DNA from: Cyanobium usitatum str. Tous
GTDB taxonomy: Bacteria; Cyanobacteriota; Cyanobacteriia; PCC-6307; Cyanobiaceae
Assembly: GCF_003011885.1 (NCBI RefSeq)
Contig: NZ_PXXO01000006.1
Span: forward strand, 1-64,000
Length of the DNA stretch: 64,000 bases
Reading direction: 5' to 3'
This document shows positions 11,430-20,786 of this stretch, in pieces. Position 1 is the first letter of the stretch, and the number at the start of each line of letters is the position of its first letter. The position numbers and the translations under genes are program-made. The notes below the pieces were generated by a model. That model saw only the letters and a list, made by a program, of their open reading frames with translations. It had not been told where the DNA came from and ran no database searches.

Positions 11430-12554
11430 TCAGCCTTGCTCCAGCTGGTCGGCCACCCATTCCGCTGTTGCCGGTGCCAGCAGCACGCCATTGCGGTAGT
11501 GGCCGCTGGCCAGCACCAGGCCTGGCTCCAGTTGCTCGAGCAGGGGCGCAGGGCGGCCGATCGGATGGGGCCTGTGGCCCTGCCACTGGCGCACCACTTT
11601 GGCCTGTTGCAGCCACTCTGGCGCGGCACCACCTAGCTGTTGCAGGTTGGCGAGGGCGGCCGGATCGGCTTGATCGCCAGGCTCCAGGGTGGCCCCAAGC
11701 CAAAGCTTGCCGCTGGCACGGGGCACCAGGTTGAGTCGCTGCCATACCACTGCCCCAGGCCAGGAGAGTGCCCCAGGCCAGGGTCTGGCGCCGTTCCAGT
11801 TTGTGGGGAGTGGCAACTCCAGTTCCAGGGCCTGGCCTAACACCGGCTCCATGGGCACCTGGTGGCCTATGTCCGCCAGCAGAGCGGTACTGGCCCCCCC
11901 GGCGCTCAGCGCCAAAGCATCCACCTTCAGAAGCTCGCCGCGGCGAGTGTGCACGCTCCAGCCACCGGGGCGTTGCTCGAGGCGCTCAACCCAATCGCAG
12001 CAGGTCTGCAGACCCAGCCGCAGGCCATCGGCTAGCAGGGCTGCGAGGGCGGGCCCGGGATCCAGCTGCCCGTCGGCCGGGGAGTAGAGCCCGCCCAGGG
12101 CTCCGATCGGCAGGGCTGGAGCCAGGGCGTCAAGCCGGGGCTGGTCCCAGAGCTCCAAGGCAAATCCCTGCTGCCGCCGGCTTGCCACCAACTGGCGCTG
12201 GCGCTCCAGTTCCTCAGGCGTGCTGGCCAGCAGCAGCAAGCCGGGCCGCCAGGGCAGCTCCCAGCCCTGGCCCTGCAACTGCTGACGCCATTGGCCCCAG
12301 AGCTCCAGGCTGCGTTGACGCAACCGCCAGGCTCGGCCGCTGTTGCGGTGAAACACCTGGGCCATGAGCACCCCCAGGGCCGCCTCGCTGCCTGAGCTGG
12401 GGTCGCGCTGGCCGTCCAGGCCAGGATCAATCAGCAAAACTCGGTGGCCACGCTGCAGCAGTAGCCAGGCGCAGGCCCGGCCCACTAAGCCGGCGCCGAT
12501 TACAGCGATCGAAAGGCGCCTAACGGCTGATCCGACGGGATGGGTCTGCTTAAT
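11430..12554 (-). CDS. FAD-dependent amine/amino-acid oxidoreductase (DadA/ThiO-like)
   Basis: A DAO-family flavoenzyme, likely oxidising glycine, sarcosine or D-amino acids; the substrate cannot be told. The FAD Rossmann motif is read as SIAVIGAGLVGRACAWLL, followed by RVLLIDPG. The middle shows ALALSAGGAS and the C-terminus GLVLASGHYRNGVLLAPATAEW, the FAD-closing segment of the family. The first standard start codon (GTG 12485) falls inside the GAGLVG motif, so the true start must lie upstream. The frame is open there, but I find only ATT (12554) or CTG (12557), right at the psbQ stop. The end given is therefore tentative. Confidence 0.8.
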   Translation of the reverse strand: MKQTHPVGSAVRRLSIAVIGAGLVGRACAWLLLQRGHRVLLIDPGLDGQRDPSSGSEAALGVLMAQVFHRNSGRAWRLRQRSLELWGQWRQQLQGQGWELPWRPGLLLLASTPEELERQRQLVASRRQQGFALELWDQPRLDALAPALPIGALGGLYSPADGQLDPGPALAALLADGLRLGLQTCCDWVERLEQRPGGWSVHTRRGELLKVDALALSAGGASTALLADIGHQVPMEPVLGQALELELPLPTNWNGARPWPGALSWPGAVVWQRLNLVPRASGKLWLGATLEPGDQADPAALANLQQLGGAAPEWLQQAKVVRQWQGHRPHPIGRPAPLLEQLEPGLVLASGHYRNGVLLAPATAEWVADQLEQG

Positions 12555-13108
12555 CAGATCTGCTTGAGGTCTTCCTGCACTTGGGTGGGCAACACCTGGG
12601 CATAGAGACCAAAACCGCTCGCCACCTTGATGTAACCCTTACGCAGCTTGTCGCCGTCTTGAAGGCGGGCCGCCTCATCGAGCTGGGCTAGGGCCGTTTT
12701 CAGGGCGGTGGCAAGCTTCTCGGCCTCGGGGCGGTCGGCGGGCAGCAGCCTTTGGTTGATGTAGCTCATTTCCCGGCCCACTTCCTGCATGGGGCCGTGG
12801 ATCAAGTTGGCGGTGAATACCCAGTTGCGTTCATTTACGAGGGCGGCCAACTCGGGCAGGCGGTTGCGGGCTGCCAGGAAGCCCTCGGCTTGGCGCTCGA
12901 TCAGGGCCATGTCCTCTGGGCTGATGGTCGGCGGCTTCTTGCCCTGGCTGCCGTCACAGGCGCTCAGGCCGAGGCAGAGCACGGTGGCAAGGCAGAGCAC
13001 CACTAAACGGCGCAGCTGCTGGCCGAAAGCGGTTTGGGTGAAAGCAGTTTTACTGAAAGCAGTTTGGCTGAAAGCAGTGAAAACCGCAGGAATCCGCGCA
13101 GAAGCCAT
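12554..13108 (-). CDS. psbQ: Photosystem II extrinsic lipoprotein PsbQ (CyanoQ)
   Basis: CyanoQ binds the lumenal face of photosystem II and stabilises the oxygen-evolving complex. With the ATG at 13108 the protein has 184 residues: a basic and repetitive leader, a hydrophobic segment LVVLCLATVLCLGL and the lipobox LSAC at about residues 48-51. A four-helix-bundle domain follows, containing NRLPELAALVNERNWVFTANL and HGPMQEVGREMSYINQRLLP, typical of PsbQ. The leader encodes tandem TAFSQ/TAFSK/TAFTQ units from a 15-base DNA repeat, which is unusual. The open frame upstream to 13480 overlaps purU and is disregarded. Confidence 0.92.
   Translation of the reverse strand: MASARIPAVFTAFSQTAFSKTAFTQTAFGQQLRRLVVLCLATVLCLGLSACDGSQGKKPPTISPEDMALIERQAEGFLAARNRLPELAALVNERNWVFTANLIHGPMQEVGREMSYINQRLLPADRPEAEKLATALKTALAQLDEAARLQDGDKLRKGYIKVASGFGLYAQVLPTQVQEDLKQI
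13025..13084. repeat. Four-copy 15-base tandem repeat inside the psbQ leader
   Basis: On the plus strand the copies begin GAAAGCGGTTTGGGT, GAAAGCAGTTTTACT, GAAAGCAGTTTGGCT and a diverged GAAAGCAGTGAAAAC. In psbQ they encode consecutive five-residue units of the TAF-S/T-Q/K type ahead of the signal peptide. Because the unit is a multiple of three, gain or loss of copies would keep the reading frame. Confidence 0.85.
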
Positions 13109-13237
13109 CAGCAGGTACCAATACCTTTTCGTGGGCGTGAGTTTATCGGGGCGAGCTGGCTCTTCCGGCCTGTCTGTTGCCCCTCGCAACCTGGCCCTAC
13201 ATGCCGCCGAGGTGCTACCTCTGAACTGACGTTGACC

Positions 13238-14116
13238 ATGGCCATGACTACCGCCACTGCCATCCTGCAGATGATCTGCCCGGATAAACCCGGACTGGTG
13301 CGGGAATTGTCTGGCTGGGTGGCGGCTAACGGCGGCAACATCGTGCACGCCGACCACCACAGCGATCAAGGCGCCGGCTTGTTTTTGAGCCGAATCGAGT
13401 GGCAGCTTGAGGGTTTCGGGCTGCCGCGGGAGGCGATCTGTCCCACGGCCAGCGCCCTGGCGGAGCGCCTGGGAGGCCAATACAAGGTGAACTTCTCAGA
13501 TGTGCGCCCGCCGGTGGCGATCTTCGTGAGCAAGCAGGACCACTGCCTGCTGGATTTGCTGTGGCGCACGCGCACGGGCGAGTTGCCGATGCAGGTGCCG
13601 CTTGTGATCTCCAACCATCCCGACCTTGGCGCCCTGGCCGAGGAATTTGGGGCCCGCTTTGCCCATGTGCCCATCTCGGCCGCCAACCGGGAGGAGGCTG
13701 AGGCACGGCACTTGGAGCTGCTTGCCGAGCACGGCATCGAGCTAGTGATCCTGGCCAAGTACATGCAGGTGCTGACGCCGGCATTTTTGGACAGCTTTGA
13801 TCCACCGGATGCTTTCCATCGAGTGATCAACATCCACCACTCTTTCCTGCCTGCCTTCCAGGGCGCCCAGCCCTATCACCGGGCCTGGGAGCGGGGCGTG
13901 AAGCTGATCGGTGCCACCGGTCACTACGTGACCGAGCAGCTGGATGGGGGGCCGATCATTGCCCAATCCACCGTGCCCGTGGGCCACCGCGATGAGGTCC
14001 CCGACCTGATCCGCCTCGGCCGCGACTGCGAACGCCTGGCCCTAGCCCGGGCCGTGCGCTTGCACCTCAAGCGCCAGGTGATGGTTTACCGGGGGCGGAC
14101 GGCGGTGTTTGCTTGA
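13238..14116 (+). CDS. purU: Formyltetrahydrofolate deformylase
   Basis: PurU hydrolyses 10-formyl-tetrahydrofolate to tetrahydrofolate and formate, balancing one-carbon pools and providing formate for PurT. The 292-residue protein has an N-terminal ACT domain (ILQMICPDKPGLVRELSGWV). The formyltransferase-type catalytic domain contains VLAKYMQVLTPAFLD, INIHHSFLPAFQGAQPYHRA (catalytic His region) and GATGHYVTEQLDGGPII with the catalytic Asp. The ATG at 13238 (MAMTTATAI) is preferred over the upstream open frame, which overlaps psbQ. It is divergent from psbQ, with 129 bases between the starts, and its stop lies 3 bases from the stop of the radical SAM gene. Confidence 0.95.
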   Translation: MAMTTATAILQMICPDKPGLVRELSGWVAANGGNIVHADHHSDQGAGLFLSRIEWQLEGFGLPREAICPTASALAERLGGQYKVNFSDVRPPVAIFVSKQDHCLLDLLWRTRTGELPMQVPLVISNHPDLGALAEEFGARFAHVPISAANREEAEARHLELLAEHGIELVILAKYMQVLTPAFLDSFDPPDAFHRVINIHHSFLPAFQGAQPYHRAWERGVKLIGATGHYVTEQLDGGPIIAQSTVPVGHRDEVPDLIRLGRDCERLALARAVRLHLKRQVMVYRGRTAVFA

Positions 14117-14119
14117 GGT

Positions 14120-15673
14120 TCAGGCAGCTTCGCCGAGCGCATCAAGCCTGTGTTTGGCGAGAGTTGCCGCAGGCAGCGGTCCCTCCAGGTGCGCCCAGGG
14201 CAGCACCCGCTCGCTGTTCCAGGTGGCGTGGATTACTTCCTCCCAGGCTGGTGGGCTCTCGGGGCCTGAGGTTTGCTCCCGCACCGCCCGATATGCCTGC
14301 TTCCAGCCCCCCAGGCTCTCGTGTTTGCCGCGGGCGGCGGCGATCACCGGTGCTAGGCGCCGGTCGCTGCGCGACAGCAGGGCCTGGATCACGCTCCAGC
14401 CATAGCTTTCGGGGCGCAGCTCGATGCCCTTGGGCTTGAGCCGCTTGGCCAGCAGCTTGAGTCGCTTGTCGGCTTCGGGCCGCACCCCCTGCCACTGGAA
14501 CGGGGTGTGGGCCTTGGGCACGAAGCTGCTCACTCCCAGGGTGAGCCTCAGTCCGGGAGTGGCTTTTTTCAGAGCTAGCAGCAGCTCGGCGGTTGCTTCC
14601 ACATCGGTGTCTTCTTCCGTAGGCAGGCCCACCATTCCGTAGAGCTTCAGGCCCGTGAGCCCGCCCTCCTTGGCGTAGCGGGCTGCTGAGTAGATCTCCT
14701 CGCTGCTGAGCTTCTTGTTCACCACCTGGCGCATGCGCTCGCTGCCGCTCTCGATGGCGATCGTGAGCGATTTGCTGCCCCGTTTGGCCAGAATTCGGCC
14801 CAGCTCGGCGGTCACGGTGGCGGCCCGCACCGAGCTGACGCTCACCCGCGTGCCTTCAAAGCGGTCCTGGTCGAGCCAGGCCAGCAGGTCGGCGAATTGG
14901 GGGTGCTGGGTTACTGAGGCCCCCAGCAATCCAAGGCGTTGGGTGGCGACCAAACCCTTCTCTACCGCTGGGATCAGGCCGTCTTCCAGGCTGGGGGTGC
15001 GAAACGGCAGGGTGAGGTAGCTGGCCAGACAGAAGCGGCACAGCTCCGGACAGCTGCGCACCACTTCCACCATGTGGATCGAGGGCCAGGCCGCCTCCGG
15101 GGTGATCACAGCCGAGTGGCTCAAGGTGTTGCCGCGCCAGGTCTGCTTGGCCACCGTGGCCGGGATACCCGCTTCTGTTGGCTCCACCGCGAGCAGATCG
15201 CCTTCGGGGCTGTAGCGGGGGGCATAGAGGCTGGGCACATAGACGCCGGGTACGGCCGCCAGCTGCCTGAGCCGTTCGGCCCGGGGAGCGTCCCGGCCGG
15301 CTTGCAGGGCATCGATGAAGGCTGGCAGCAACAGCTCGCCATCGCCCAGCAACACCACATCAAAAAATGGTGCCAGGGGCTCGGGGTTGGCGGTGAGTAC
15401 CGGCCCACCGCCGAAAACGATCGGATCGTCGTCGCCGCGCTCGGCCGCCCAGATTGGGATGCGCTGCTGCTCCAGCAGATCCAGCAGCACCGGCCCATCC
15501 AGCTCCCAGCTCAGCGACAGGCCAAACAGGTCGCAGTGGCGGTGCGCTGGATCGCCCTGGTCGGTGAATAGGCGGCGTACATCCACATCGGCCCGTTGGG
15601 CCAGGGTGGCCCACACCACCTGATACCCCAGGCTGGTGATGCCCACCGTGTAAGTGCTGGGAAAGGCCAGCAC
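14120..15673 (-). CDS. B12-binding-domain radical SAM protein
   Basis: A two-domain radical SAM protein. The N-terminal half is a cobalamin-binding-like fold (FGLSLSWELDGPVLLDLLEQ, DDPIVFGGGPVLTANPEPL). The core has the cluster motif CPELCRFC (Cys-x3-Cys-x2-Cys), VSVSSVRAATV, TIAIESGSERMRQVVNK and GLKLYGMVGLPTEEDTD. The reaction is unknown; relatives in cyanobacteria are annotated only as radical SAM. The first standard start in frame is the GTG at 15673. Homologous-looking sequence (ILLFEPAPAEAGALRA) continues upstream in frame to an in-frame TGA at 15764-15766, without ATG, GTG or TTG, so the true start is uncertain and may be longer. Confidence 0.85.
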   Translation of the reverse strand: MLAFPSTYTVGITSLGYQVVWATLAQRADVDVRRLFTDQGDPAHRHCDLFGLSLSWELDGPVLLDLLEQQRIPIWAAERGDDDPIVFGGGPVLTANPEPLAPFFDVVLLGDGELLLPAFIDALQAGRDAPRAERLRQLAAVPGVYVPSLYAPRYSPEGDLLAVEPTEAGIPATVAKQTWRGNTLSHSAVITPEAAWPSIHMVEVVRSCPELCRFCLASYLTLPFRTPSLEDGLIPAVEKGLVATQRLGLLGASVTQHPQFADLLAWLDQDRFEGTRVSVSSVRAATVTAELGRILAKRGSKSLTIAIESGSERMRQVVNKKLSSEEIYSAARYAKEGGLTGLKLYGMVGLPTEEDTDVEATAELLLALKKATPGLRLTLGVSSFVPKAHTPFQWQGVRPEADKRLKLLAKRLKPKGIELRPESYGWSVIQALLSRSDRRLAPVIAAARGKHESLGGWKQAYRAVREQTSGPESPPAWEEVIHATWNSERVLPWAHLEGPLPAATLAKHRLDALGEAA

Positions 15674-15782
15674 GGCACGCAGGGCACCGGCTTCAGCTGG
15701 GGCGGGTTCGAACAGCAGGATTTCCTGGTTCAGATGAGACGACGGCTGTAGGCATCCAGCGTCTCACCACGGCAGGCACGAC

Positions 15783-16205
15783 TTACTTACCGGCTAGGGC
15801 GGAAAGGGGGCCAAGCAGGCCACTGATGGCGGTGTTGGCATCGGCAGCTGATGGAGTGCCCTTGCTGAAGGTGCCGCTTAAGCCTTGGGCAGCGCTTTCG
15901 ATGGAGGCCCACTTATCCCCGGCCAGGGGCTTAACCACTGGTGCGGCCTTCTCCCAGATGGCCTGGAAGCCGCCCATGGAGGCTGCGGCACCGGCTAGAT
16001 CGCCGGAGGCCACCTTGCTTTGGCCCTGCTTGAGCAGGTCGAGCACCGGGGTCACGGCCGGCCCTAGGGCCGGCTGGGCGGCACCCGTGGCAGCGGAGGT
16101 GGCGGCGTCCTTGGCGCTCTGGGTGACCTGGTTACAGCCGGTGAGGCTTAGGCCACCCGCGAGGGCTAGGGCGATGCCGCCGGCGAGCAGAGAAATGCGA
16201 CGCAT
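15783..16205 (-). CDS. Small predicted lipoprotein, unknown function
   Basis: From the ATG at 16205 the product is 140 residues. It has a basic start (MRRIS), a hydrophobic segment (LLAGGIALALAGGLSL) and a lipobox LTGC, so it should be lipid-anchored. The mature part is Ala/Ser/Gly-rich and helical, with repeated amphipathic segments (VTPVLDLLKQGQSKVASGDLAGAAASMGGFQ). Six in-frame codons lie upstream (start at 16223), but the arginines fit better directly ahead of the hydrophobic stretch. No enzyme motif is visible. It lies between acnB and the radical SAM gene on the same strand, 125 bases downstream of acnB. Confidence 0.75.
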   Translation of the reverse strand: MRRISLLAGGIALALAGGLSLTGCNQVTQSAKDAATSAATGAAQPALGPAVTPVLDLLKQGQSKVASGDLAGAAASMGGFQAIWEKAAPVVKPLAGDKWASIESAAQGLSGTFSKGTPSAADANTAISGLLGPLSALAGK

Positions 16206-16330
16206 GGGGATGCTGATCAGCAAGCCTCTGGACCCTAGGGACGTCAGTTAGGCCAGCTGATTTCTCTGGTTCGTTGTACGGGTTGATACCAAACTGCGCC
16301 AGGTTGTGCAGTGGACGCAGCCCTATTCCC

Positions 16331-18946
16331 TCACACCCCCGCCAGCACCTTCGCCTCGTCCTCGGCGCTAAGCACGCGGCCGCTGTCTTCAAAGCCTTCG
16401 ATCTGGTCGAAGTTGAGGTAGCGGTAGAGCTCAGCGCCGAAGGGATCGATCTTTTCGGCGGCGACTTTCAGGTATTCGTTTCTGGAGGGAATGCGGCCCA
16501 GCTGGGCGCACACCGCCGCTAGTTCGGCGCTGCCCAGGTACACCTGGGCTCCGTTGCCGAGGCGGTTGTTGAAGTTGCGGGTGCTGGTGGAAAACACCGT
16601 GGTGTTGTCGTCCACGCGGGCCTGGTTGCCCATGCACAACGAGCAGCCCGGCATCTCCATGCGCGAGCCGGCCGCTTCGAAGGTTGCGTAGTAGCCCTCC
16701 TGCTTCAGCATCTCCTCGTCCATGCGGGTGGGCGGGCACACCCAGAGGCGGGCGGAGTTCTGCCCCTGGCCTTCGAGCACGTTGGCCGCGGCGCGGTAGT
16801 GGCCGATGTTGGTCATGCAGCTGCCGATGAACACCTCATCGATAGGTGCGCCGGCTACTTCGGAGAGGGTTTTGACGTTGTCGGGGTCGTTGGGGCAGGC
16901 CAGGATCGGCTCTGTGATCTGATCGAGATCGATTTCGATCACGGCGGCGTACTCAGCATCTGCATCGGCTTCCAGCAGCTCCGGGTTGGCCAGCCAGGCC
17001 TCCATCGCCTTGATGCGGCGGGCCATGGTGCGGGCATCGCCGTAACCGCGGGCGATCATGTTTTTCAGCAGTGCCACGTTGCTGCTTAGGTATTCGCTCA
17101 CCGTTTCGGCGCTGAGCTTGATGGTGCTGCCGGCACAGGAGCGCTCCGCAGTTGCGTCTGTAAGTTCAAAGGCCTGCTCAAGCTTGAGATCGGGTAGGCC
17201 TTCGATCTCCATGATCCGGCCGTTGAATACATTTTTCTTGCCTTCTTTGGCCACCGTGAGCAGGCCCTGCTGGATCGCCACGTAGGGAATCGCATTCACC
17301 ACATCGCGCAGGGTCACACCTGGCTGCAGGGAGCCTGAAAATTTCACCAGCACCGATTCGGGCATATCGAGGGGCATGGCGCCGATGGCCGCGGCGAAGG
17401 CCACCAGGCCCGAGCCGGCCGGGAAGGAGATGCCGAGCGGGAAGCGGGTGTGGCTGTCGCCGCCGGTGCCCACGGTGTCTGGCAGGAGCATGCGGTTTAG
17501 CCAGCTGTGGATGATGCCGTCGCCGGGGCGCAGGGCCACGCCGCCGCGCGACGCCATGAAATCCGGCAGCTCGGCGTGGGTTTTGAGATCCACCGGCTTC
17601 GGATAGGCGGCGGTGTGGCAGAAGCTCTGCATCACCAGATCGGCGCTGAAGCCCAGGCAGGCCAGCTCCTTCATCTCATCGCGGGTCATGGGCCCGGTGG
17701 TGTCCTGGGAGCCCACGGTGGTCATCAGCGGCTCGCAACTGCTGCCGGGGCGCACGCCCGCCAGGCCGCAGGCCTTGCCCACCATCTTCTGGGCCAGGGT
17801 GTAGCCCTTGCCGGTGTCGGCCGGGGCCACCGGGCGGATGAACAGCTCGCTGGCGGCCAGCCCCAGCTGGGCGCGCAACTTATCGGTGAGCGAGCGGCCA
17901 ATCAACAGGGGGATGCGGCCGCCGGCGCGCACCTCATCGGTGATCGTGCTGGGCTTGAGCTCGAAGCGGGCCACGATCTCGCCGGCATTCGCTTCGCCGC
18001 TCGCCCGCTCGATCGTGCCGGCGTAGGGGCGGATCGTGATCACATCGCCGGAGTTGAGCGCGGACACGTCGCACTCGATCGGCAGGGCGCCGGAATCCTC
18101 GGCGGTGTTGAAGAAGATTGGTGCGATCTTGCCGCCCAGGATTACCCCGCCGCCGCGTTTGTTGGGCACGTGGGGGATGTCGCTGCCGGTGTGCCAGAGC
18201 ACGGAATTGATCGCGGATTTGCGCGAGCTGCCGGTGCCCACCACATCACCCACGTAGGCCACCGGGTGACCTTTGGTTTTGAGCTGGCTGATCAGCTCCA
18301 GGCCGCCAGGCATGCGGGTTTCCAGCATCGCCATGGCGTGCAGGGGGATGTCGGGACGGGTGGTGGCGTGGGTGGCGGGGGAGAGATCGTCGGTGTTGGT
18401 TTCACCCTCCACCTTGAACACGGTCACGGTGATCTCGGCGGGCAGCTCGGCTTTGGCGGTGAACCACTCGGCGGCGGTCCAGCTGTCGATCACCTGCTGG
18501 GCATAGGGGTTGCTGGAGGCCAGCTCCAGCACCTCGTTGTAGGCGTCGTAGACGAGCAGCGTGGTGCTCAGCCCTTCGACGGCGGCACTGGCGATGGCCG
18601 GATCGGAGTTGCTGAGCAGCTCGATCAAGGCGCTGACGTTGTAGCCGCCGATCATCGTGGCCAGAAGCTTCACTGCCGTCACTGGGTTCACCAGGGGGCT
18701 AGTAGCCGTGCCCTGGGCCACAGCCGCGAGCCAGTCGGCCTTCACGTAGGCCGCCTCGTCCACTCCCGGCGGGATGCGCTCACTTAGTAAGTGCAGCAGG
18801 AAGTTTTCTTCGCCGGCGGGCGGTGCGCTCAGCAGCTCCGTGAGTGCACTGGCTTGTGTGGCGCTCAGGGGCAGGGCCGGCACCCCCAGGGCTTCGCGCT
18901 CGGCCGCAGCGGCGCGGTAGCTGGGGAGGAAGGTGGCTGCAGACAT
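16331..18946 (-). CDS. acnB: Aconitate hydratase B (bifunctional aconitase / 2-methylisocitrate dehydratase)
   Basis: AcnB interconverts citrate and isocitrate through cis-aconitate with a [4Fe-4S] cluster. With the ATG at 18946 ([21 protein letters not shown]) the protein has 871 residues, the usual AcnB length. The N-terminal HEAT-like domain is followed by the swivel domain ([38 protein letters not shown]). The catalytic domains carry [12 protein letters not shown], the single cluster cysteine of [13 protein letters not shown], and the paired cysteines of [14 protein letters not shown]. The frame opens at 19078, but that part overlaps the divergent DAHP synthase start. A 118-base promoter region separates the two chosen starts. 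Confidence 0.97.
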   Translation of the reverse strand: MSAATFLPSYRAAAAEREALGVPALPLSATQASALTELLSAPPAGEENFLLHLLSERIPPGVDEAAYVKADWLAAVAQGTATSPLVNPVTAVKLLATMIGGYNVSALIELLSNSDPAIASAAVEGLSTTLLVYDAYNEVLELASSNPYAQQVIDSWTAAEWFTAKAELPAEITVTVFKVEGETNTDDLSPATHATTRPDIPLHAMAMLETRMPGGLELISQLKTKGHPVAYVGDVVGTGSSRKSAINSVLWHTGSDIPHVPNKRGGGVILGGKIAPIFFNTAEDSGALPIECDVSALNSGDVITIRPYAGTIERASGEANAGEIVARFELKPSTITDEVRAGGRIPLLIGRSLTDKLRAQLGLAASELFIRPVAPADTGKGYTLAQKMVGKACGLAGVRPGSSCEPLMTTVGSQDTTGPMTRDEMKELACLGFSADLVMQSFCHTAAYPKPVDLKTHAELPDFMASRGGVALRPGDGIIHSWLNRMLLPDTVGTGGDSHTRFPLGISFPAGSGLVAFAAAIGAMPLDMPESVLVKFSGSLQPGVTLRDVVNAIPYVAIQQGLLTVAKEGKKNVFNGRIMEIEGLPDLKLEQAFELTDATAERSCAGSTIKLSAETVSEYLSSNVALLKNMIARGYGDARTMARRIKAMEAWLANPELLEADADAEYAAVIEIDLDQITEPILACPNDPDNVKTLSEVAGAPIDEVFIGSCMTNIGHYRAAANVLEGQGQNSARLWVCPPTRMDEEMLKQEGYYATFEAAGSRMEMPGCSLCMGNQARVDDNTTVFSTSTRNFNNRLGNGAQVYLGSAELAAVCAQLGRIPSRNEYLKVAAEKIDPFGAELYRYLNFDQIEGFEDSGRVLSAEDEAKVLAGV

Positions 18947-19064
18947 GCCCGGTCGCGTCGATCTACACCCCATTGTTCTTGGCAGCCGGCCCCTTGGTGG
19001 TCGCAATCGCTGCTGACTAGGGTGGAAGGCGACTCCGCGTCGCCGTTCTGACGGCCTCTGGCCC

Positions 19065-20111
19065 ATGACCACCACCACCTCCGATTTGCATGTGGTGGAA
19101 ACCCGGCCGCTGGTGCCTCCGGCGCTGTTGCACCGCGAACTGCCGATCAGCGATCGTTCAACGGCAACGGTCCAGCAAGCCAGGGAACGTATTAAGGCGA
19201 TCCTGCATGGCCGCGATTCCCGCCTGCTGGTGATCGTGGGGCCCTGCTCGGTGCACGATGTGGCCGCGGCCCACGAATACGCCGCGGCAATTGCCGAGGC
19301 CCATGAGCGTTATAAAGACGCGCTCGAGATCGTGATGCGGGTTTATTTCGAGAAGCCCCGCACCACCGTGGGCTGGAAGGGCCTGATCAATGACCCCCAC
19401 CTCGATGGCAGCTACGACATCAATACGGGACTGCGGGTGGCTCGCGGCCTTTTGCTGCATTTAGCCGAGATGGGCCTGCCGGCGGCTACCGAGCTGCTCG
19501 ATCCGGTAGTGCCCCAATACATCGCCGATCTGATCAGCTGGACGGCCATCGGCGCCCGCACCACCGAAAGCCAGACCCACCGGGAGATGGCTTCGGGTTT
19601 GTCGATGCCGATCGGCTTCAAAAATGGCACCGACGGCAGTGCCATTACCGCTATCAATGCCATGGAAGCGGCGGCAAAGACCCACCATTTCCTGGGCATC
19701 AACCACGACGGTCACGCCGCCATCGTGACCACCACGGGCAATCCCGATGGCCATCTGGTCTTGCGGGGTGGCAAGCGCGGCACTAACTACCACCCAGAGG
19801 CGGTGCAGGAAGCCGCTGCTGAGCTGGCTAAAGCCGGTCTGCCGCCTCGGGTGATGGTGGATTGCAGCCATGGCAACTCCAACAAGGACTATCGCCGCCA
19901 GGGCGAGGTGGCAGCCCAGGTGGCCGCACAGCTGCGCGCCGGCTCTGGCCACGTGATGGGCGTGATGCTGGAGAGCCATCTGGTGGCTGGTTGCCAGAAG
20001 ATTCCGTCAGACCTAAGCCAGCTCACCTACGGCCAGAGCATCACCGATGCCTGCATCGATCTGGCTACCACCGCGGAGGTGCTCGAAACTCTGGCTGAGG
20101 CGGTGCGCTAG
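19065..20111 (+). CDS. 3-Deoxy-7-phosphoheptulonate synthase (DAHP synthase, class I)
   Basis: This enzyme condenses phosphoenolpyruvate and erythrose-4-phosphate into DAHP, the entry to the shikimate pathway. The 348-residue length fits the AroF/G/H group. Motifs are [69 protein letters not shown] and the metal-binding [11 protein letters not shown] near the C-terminus. Which isozyme (and which feedback inhibitor) cannot be read from the sequence. It is divergent from acnB. The shikimate gene aroE lies about 10 kb away, so there is no operon link. Confidence 0.96.
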   Translation: MTTTTSDLHVVETRPLVPPALLHRELPISDRSTATVQQARERIKAILHGRDSRLLVIVGPCSVHDVAAAHEYAAAIAEAHERYKDALEIVMRVYFEKPRTTVGWKGLINDPHLDGSYDINTGLRVARGLLLHLAEMGLPAATELLDPVVPQYIADLISWTAIGARTTESQTHREMASGLSMPIGFKNGTDGSAITAINAMEAAAKTHHFLGINHDGHAAIVTTTGNPDGHLVLRGGKRGTNYHPEAVQEAAAELAKAGLPPRVMVDCSHGNSNKDYRRQGEVAAQVAAQLRAGSGHVMGVMLESHLVAGCQKIPSDLSQLTYGQSITDACIDLATTAEVLETLAEAVR

Positions 20112-20782
20112 CTCAGCCGTTGCCAGAGCCAGCCGGCCGCCAGCGGCACGGTGAAGTTGTCGAGGCCCCCCACCGCCACCTGCTCCAGCACCACTGCAGT
20201 GGCGCTAATGGCCAGCAGGGCGGGCAGCTCTGGGTGGGGCAGGCCAGCCGCGATCGCCAGCTGGCGAACCAGCAGCAGCATGGCCAGGCTGCCAGCGGCC
20301 ATGGCGCCGGTGCCAACTACGGATTTGCGCTGGCCCCACACCAGCCAGCAAGGGGAGCTCACCAGGGGACCCAGCAGTCCGGCGAGGCCATCACCCACGG
20401 CCATCACCAGCACGCCAGCGGCTACGGCAGCGGGTTGCTGTGGCCAAAACTGCAGCAGCAGCAGGGTGATTGAGGCTCCATAGGCGATGGTGCCGTAGCT
20501 GGCCCTACCCACATCTTCGATGGCTGGCAGCAGGCGGAAGCGATGGTTCATTGCCGCCAGCAGCGTGATCAGGCCGGCGGCGGGGATGGCGATCAGGCGA
20601 TCGATGCCGCTGGCCCAGGCGATCGGCACGACGGCGCCGGTGCCGATGTGCACCAACTTGCGACTCCATTCCCGTTGACCATTCCAGCGCCGCCGCACCT
20701 GCAGCGCCCCTAGCGCCAACAGGGCCAGCCAGCCAGCAACGGCCGCCACTCCCAGCAGCTGCTGCGACCATCCAGCGGCCAT
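20108..20782 (-). CDS. Phytol/dolichol-kinase-like CTP-dependent membrane kinase
   Basis: The 224-residue membrane protein resembles the phytol kinase (VTE5) and dolichol kinase group, which phosphorylate isoprenoid alcohols with CTP. In cyanobacteria such enzymes recycle phytol from chlorophyll breakdown toward tocopherol or chlorophyll. The evidence is the SRKLVHIGTGAVVPIAW segment in the first third, VMAVGDGLAGLLGPLV, and QRKSVVGTGAMAAGSLAMLLL, in the order seen in the family, among about six membrane helices. Its stop overlaps the DAHP synthase stop by four bases. The upstream sigma gene ends four bases before its start, so the two are probably co-transcribed. Confidence 0.82.
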   Translation of the reverse strand: MAAGWSQQLLGVAAVAGWLALLALGALQVRRRWNGQREWSRKLVHIGTGAVVPIAWASGIDRLIAIPAAGLITLLAAMNHRFRLLPAIEDVGRASYGTIAYGASITLLLLQFWPQQPAAVAAGVLVMAVGDGLAGLLGPLVSSPCWLVWGQRKSVVGTGAMAAGSLAMLLLVRQLAIAAGLPHPELPALLAISATAVVLEQVAVGGLDNFTVPLAAGWLWQRLS

Positions 20783-20786
20783 GGGC

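Noticed and set aside
17507-18787. 426-codon open frame on the plus strand opposite acnB
   Set aside because: His/Gly/Ala-rich shadow without motifs; AcnB is clear on the other strand.
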